Origin: Acidobacteriota bacterium
GTDB taxonomy: Bacteria; Acidobacteriota; Polarisedimenticolia; J045
Assembly (NCBI GenBank): GCA_024276295.1
Contig: JAJRXN010000259.1
Coordinates: 1 to 8,758 of the forward strand
Reading direction: 5' to 3'
DNA: 8,758 nt
Shown here: in pieces, positions 6,219 through 8,758 of the stretch
Layout of the letters: every line of letters begins with the position of its first letter
Position numbering within the stretch: the stretch's first letter is position 1
Position numbers and translations under genes: made by a program
Notes under the pieces: generated by a model
What the model was told of the DNA's origin: nothing
What the model saw: the letters and a program-made list of their open reading frames with translations, nothing else
Databases searched by the model: none

Positions 6219-7292
6219 GTGATCCTCAACGTCTTCGCCGACTCGATGGCCCGGCATGCGGCGGGTGGATCCTTCAGCCACGAGATCTTCCGGGCCGCCG
6301 TGGCCGACGTCTTCCGGCAGGTGCATGGCGCGTACTCGGTGGTGGGCTTCGTCGCCGGCGAGGGTCTGTTCGCGTTCCGCGATCCCTGGGGCATCAAGCC
6401 GATCTGCCTCGGCCGGCGCGTCCGGCGCGACGGGCGGGTCGTGCACGCGGTGGCCTCGGAGAGCGTCGTGCTCGAGGCCCTGGGATACGAGATCGAGCAC
6501 CGGCCGGCCCCCGGCGAGGCGCTGTTCATCTCGCACGACGGCGAGGTGCGGATCGAGGCGATCTCGCCGTCGCGGTTCCGGCCGTGCGTGTTCGAGTTCG
6601 TCTACTTCGCGCGCCCCGACAGCACGCTCGACGGGACGAGCGTCTACCGTGTCCGTGAACGGATGGGCCGCGCGCTGGCCCGTCGCGTGCGCGCGCTCGG
6701 GATCGAGGCCGACGTCATCGTTCCGGTGCCGGAATCGTCTCGGCCGGCGGCGCTGGAGATGGCGCGCGAACTCGGATGGCCGTTTCGCGAGGCGCTGGTC
6801 AAGAACCGCTACGTCGGACGGACGTTCATCATGCCGGGTGACGGCGCCCGGCAGCGTTCCGTCCGTCACAAGCTGAACGTCATCGCGTCGGAGGTGCGGG
6901 GCCGGCGTGTGCTGCTCGTCGACGACTCGATCGTGCGCGGCACGACGTCGCGGCAGATCGTCGCCATGTTGCGCGAGGCCGGCGCCTCCGAAGTGGTGCT
7001 GTGCTCGACGGCGCCCCCGCTGCGGCACCCCTGCGTCTACGGAATCGACATGTCGACGCGGCGCGAGCTGATCGCACGGGGGCGCGACGAGGCGCAGATC
7101 GCCGACCTGCTCGGGGCGGACCGGGTCGTGTACCAGCAGCTCGACGCACTGGTCGCCAGCGTGCGCGACGAGGCGCAGCAGGCGGTCGACGACACCTGCC
7201 ACGCCTGCTTTTCCGGCGAGTATCCGACCGGCGACGTCGACGAGGCCGCCCTGGCCGAGGTCGAGCAGGAACGCCTCGACGCGGGCGCGTAG
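6219..7292 (+). CDS. purF: Amidophosphoribosyltransferase PurF, C-terminal fragment downstream of the premature stop
   Basis: This stretch is in the same frame as 5835-6158 and open from 6159; the GTG at 6219 is only the first possible start codon after the TAA, with no clear Shine-Dalgarno, and lies within conserved sequence. It holds the rest of the glutaminase domain (FRDPWGIKPICLGRR, then the VASESVVLEALGY segment) and the whole type I phosphoribosyltransferase domain. That includes FARPDS, VPVPESSRPAA, KNRYVGRTFI and the PRPP-binding loop VLLVDDSIVRGTT (359-371 in full-length numbering). Four Cys at 251 (RPCVFEF), 400 (HPCVYGID), 455 and 458 (CHAC) have the same relative spacing as the 4Fe-4S ligands of Bacillus-type PurF. 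The gene ends with TAG at 7290-7292. Translated together with the upstream part, skipping the stop, it gives about 485 residues, normal for PurF. Confidence 0.8.
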   Translation: MILNVFADSMARHAAGGSFSHEIFRAAVADVFRQVHGAYSVVGFVAGEGLFAFRDPWGIKPICLGRRVRRDGRVVHAVASESVVLEALGYEIEHRPAPGEALFISHDGEVRIEAISPSRFRPCVFEFVYFARPDSTLDGTSVYRVRERMGRALARRVRALGIEADVIVPVPESSRPAALEMARELGWPFREALVKNRYVGRTFIMPGDGARQRSVRHKLNVIASEVRGRRVLLVDDSIVRGTTSRQIVAMLREAGASEVVLCSTAPPLRHPCVYGIDMSTRRELIARGRDEAQIADLLGADRVVYQQLDALVASVRDEAQQAVDDTCHACFSGEYPTGDVDEAALAEVEQERLDAGA

Positions 7293-7317
7293 CGGCGCCC
7301 CCACGGGCGGGGCGCCG
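7293..7317. terminator. Strong hairpin between convergent purF and M16 peptidase-like genes
   Basis: CGGCGCCCC (7293-7301) and GGGGCGCCG (7309-7317) form a perfect 9-bp stem around a 7-base loop, starting at the first base after the purF TAG. It sits in the 43-base convergent gap, so a bidirectional terminator is likely. No T-tract follows on either strand, so termination would be of the hairpin-only or factor-assisted kind. Confidence 0.6.
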
Positions 7318-7335
7318 AACTGCGCGCGATCGCGG

Positions 7336-8758
7336 CTACGGCAGCGGCTCGAGCGTCAACGGATCGCGCAGCGGGAGGTGCGTGACCGGCTGGTCGAAGT
7401 CGGCCATCTTCGCCCGGCCGTCCGGATCACCGGCCGCGATCTCGTCCCACTTGCCGACCAGCAGGAACACCATCCGGTCGGGATGCAGGTACTTCTTCGC
7501 CACGCGCTGGACGTCCTTGCGGGTGACGGCGGCGATGCGGTCGCGGTATTTCGTCCAGTAGTCGTGCGGCCTGCCGAGCCACTCGTCGCGCACGAAGTTG
7601 GCCAGCGTGCTGGCCGGCGAGTTGAACCGGCGAGGAAAGCTGTCGATGATCGCGTTGCGGGCCGTGTCGAGTTCCTCCTCGCTGACCGGCGACTCCTGGA
7701 TCCGGTGCAATTCCTCGAACGCGATCTTCGCGGCGAGGGCCACCGTCGAGTTCTTGGACTGGTAGCTGATCCGGAACACGCCCGGCCACCAGGTGCCGAT
7801 GGCGTAGATCGCGCGCGCGGAGTAGGCGAGTCCCTCGTCGGAGCGGATGCGCTTCGTGATCCGCGAAGTGAATCCGCTGTCGCCGAAGATGTGGCTCATC
7901 ACCCGCAGGGCGTACGGGTCCTTCGCGCCCCAGTCGGTCCACTGGATCGAGAGGTGTCCGATGTTGACCTTGGCCTGCGGGATGTCCTTCTCGACGTGGT
8001 AGATCCCCGGCGTGGGCTGGAACTCGGGGGCCGGCGGCGGCCAGGGGACGTCCACGCCGGGATTGTCGAACGCCGCCAGGCGCCGTTCGAGTTCGGAGAG
8101 GATCGTCTTCGTGTCGACGTCTCCGGAGACGGCGATCAGCATGTTGCGCGGATGCCAGTACTTGCGGTGGAAGGCGACCATGTCCTCGCGCGAGATCGCG
8201 TCGAGATCGGCCTTGGTCGGGTAGCGCGAGGTGAAGTGGTCGCGCCCGCGCATCAGCCATTGCCATTCACGGGCCAGGATGTCTCCGGCGTCGTCGTTGC
8301 GCTGCTTCATCGCCTCGAGCCGGTTGGTCTTCTCCACCTCGATGCGATCCTGCTCGAAGCGCGGGGCGGTCAGCATCGAGAAGAACAGGTCGAGTGCCTC
8401 GTCGAGCACCGGCGTGATGCAGTTCAGCGACGCGCCGCCGCCGGTGTCTCCGGTGAAGGAGGAGAGCCGGGCGGCCAGGAAGTCGGCGCGCTCGTCGAAC
8501 GCCGCCGCGTCGAGGTCTCCGGCGCCGCCCTGGCGCAGCATCCGGCCGGTGATCGACGCCAGGCCGGCCTTGCCTTCGGGGTCGAGGAACGAGCCGATCT
8601 TGAGCTGGATCGAGATGTCGACCAGCGGGAGCGCATGGTCCTCGGCGACGTAGACGACGACGCCGTTCTTCAGCACGTGCCGGAAGCCGTCGGCGTCCGG
8701 CACCTCGAACGCAAGTTCGGGGTACTTCAGCGCCTCGGGGCGGGGAGGGAGCTTCTCG
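7336..8758 (-). CDS. M16-family (insulinase/processing peptidase-like) protein lacking the HxxEH motif; N-terminus outside window
   Basis: The frame is open to the right edge; 18 residues (starting EKLPPRPEALKYPELAF) precede the GTG at 8703, which is therefore probably not the start. About 473 residues are visible and cover both M16 half-domains. The N-terminal one has HVLKNGVVVYVAEDHALPLV and a GSFLDPEGKAGLAS segment, then EVEKTNRLEAMKQRNDDAGD and FHRKYWHPRNMLIAVSGDV. The C-terminal one has IPQAKVNIGHLSI, HIFGDSGFTSRITKRIRSDEGLAYSARA and LHPDRMVFLLVGKW near the end. In active M16 enzymes the segment after 'GxAH' reads HxxEH; here the aligned bases give SITGR (residues 50-54 counting from the 8703 codon), so both zinc-binding His and the catalytic Glu are absent. 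The R...Y motif (IRSDEGLAYS) of the substrate-binding C-terminal half is kept. This pattern matches the non-catalytic partner of heterodimeric bacterial M16B pairs. It is convergent with purF. Confidence 0.88.
   Translation of the reverse strand, partial: EKLPPRPEALKYPELAFEVPDADGFRHVLKNGVVVYVAEDHALPLVDISIQLKIGSFLDPEGKAGLASITGRMLRQGGAGDLDAAAFDERADFLAARLSSFTGDTGGGASLNCITPVLDEALDLFFSMLTAPRFEQDRIEVEKTNRLEAMKQRNDDAGDILAREWQWLMRGRDHFTSRYPTKADLDAISREDMVAFHRKYWHPRNMLIAVSGDVDTKTILSELERRLAAFDNPGVDVPWPPPAPEFQPTPGIYHVEKDIPQAKVNIGHLSIQWTDWGAKDPYALRVMSHIFGDSGFTSRITKRIRSDEGLAYSARAIYAIGTWWPGVFRISYQSKNSTVALAAKIAFEELHRIQESPVSEEELDTARNAIIDSFPRRFNSPASTLANFVRDEWLGRPHDYWTKYRDRIAAVTRKDVQRVAKKYLHPDRMVFLLVGKWDEIAAGDPDGRAKMADFDQPVTHLPLRDPLTLEPLP

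Larger units (their letters stand above)
5835..7292 (+). pseudogene. purF: purF interrupted by a single in-frame ochre codon (apparent pseudogene or sequence error)
   Basis: The two fragments are one gene. The frame is identical on both sides of TAA 6156-6158, and the translation NGNVVNYK-stop-LAERLRRRG aligns without gap to the PurF segment NGNxxNxxELxxxLxxxG. A Glu codon GAA changed to TAA by one G-to-T substitution explains it. No frameshift, deletion or second lesion is visible, and every motif downstream is preserved, which argues against long decay. Whether the stop is real in the organism cannot be decided from this sequence. Confidence 0.75.

Noticed and set aside
5709..7304. Uninterrupted minus-strand frame of 531 codons antisense to purF
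   Set aside because: The composition is what the complement of a GC-rich conserved gene gives, and the PurF motifs on the + strand explain the region. I found no independent sign of coding.
1..8758. Mobile elements, CRISPR arrays, tRNA/rRNA genes, riboswitches, defence systems
   Set aside because: I saw no transposase or integrase motifs, regularly spaced direct repeats, cloverleaf-like segments or long terminal repeats. The genes are housekeeping or unknown envelope proteins.

Overview
The window is strongly G+C rich bacterial DNA, densely packed with genes, with GTG starts at several of them and with TGA or TAG as every stop except one. It reads as an ordinary chromosomal segment of housekeeping genes: no insertion sequence, phage gene, tRNA, rRNA or CRISPR array is visible. 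The composition, the PcrA/UvrD helicase with a C-terminal Tudor-like domain, the Fe-S type PurF and the M16B peptidase-like protein would fit an uncultured Acidobacteriota-like or deltaproteobacteria-like lineage. The phylum cannot be fixed from sequence reading alone.

Layout, left to right. (1) The left edge cuts a SAM-dependent methyltransferase (+), whose stop overlaps by 4 bases the start of a YigZ/IMPACT-family protein (+). (2) The YigZ gene ends 11 bases from the end of a convergent three-gene unit on the minus strand. In transcription order this unit is an exported protein of unknown function (4593-3832), a small multi-pass membrane protein (3802-3353) and a complete PcrA/UvrD-type DNA helicase (3278-1065). 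(3) A 199-base divergent intergenic region separates that unit from an exported beta-propeller-like protein (+, 4793-5830). Its stop lies 4 bases before the GTG start of purF (5835-7292, +). (4) purF carries an in-frame TAA at codon 108, which splits an otherwise intact amidophosphoribosyltransferase. (5) A perfect 9-bp hairpin lies in the 43-base gap between purF and a convergent M16-family peptidase-like gene (-). That gene runs off the right edge and lacks the HxxEH zinc motif.

The genes do not form one pathway. The methyltransferase and YigZ look co-transcribed. The secreted/membrane pair upstream of the helicase and the secreted propeller upstream of purF are positional couplings whose meaning is unclear. 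The most notable point is the lone in-frame ochre codon in purF. The surrounding frame is intact and all active-site and Fe-S residues are retained on both sides. This points to a sequencing error or a very recent nonsense mutation first, and to programmed or context-dependent readthrough only as a remote alternative.
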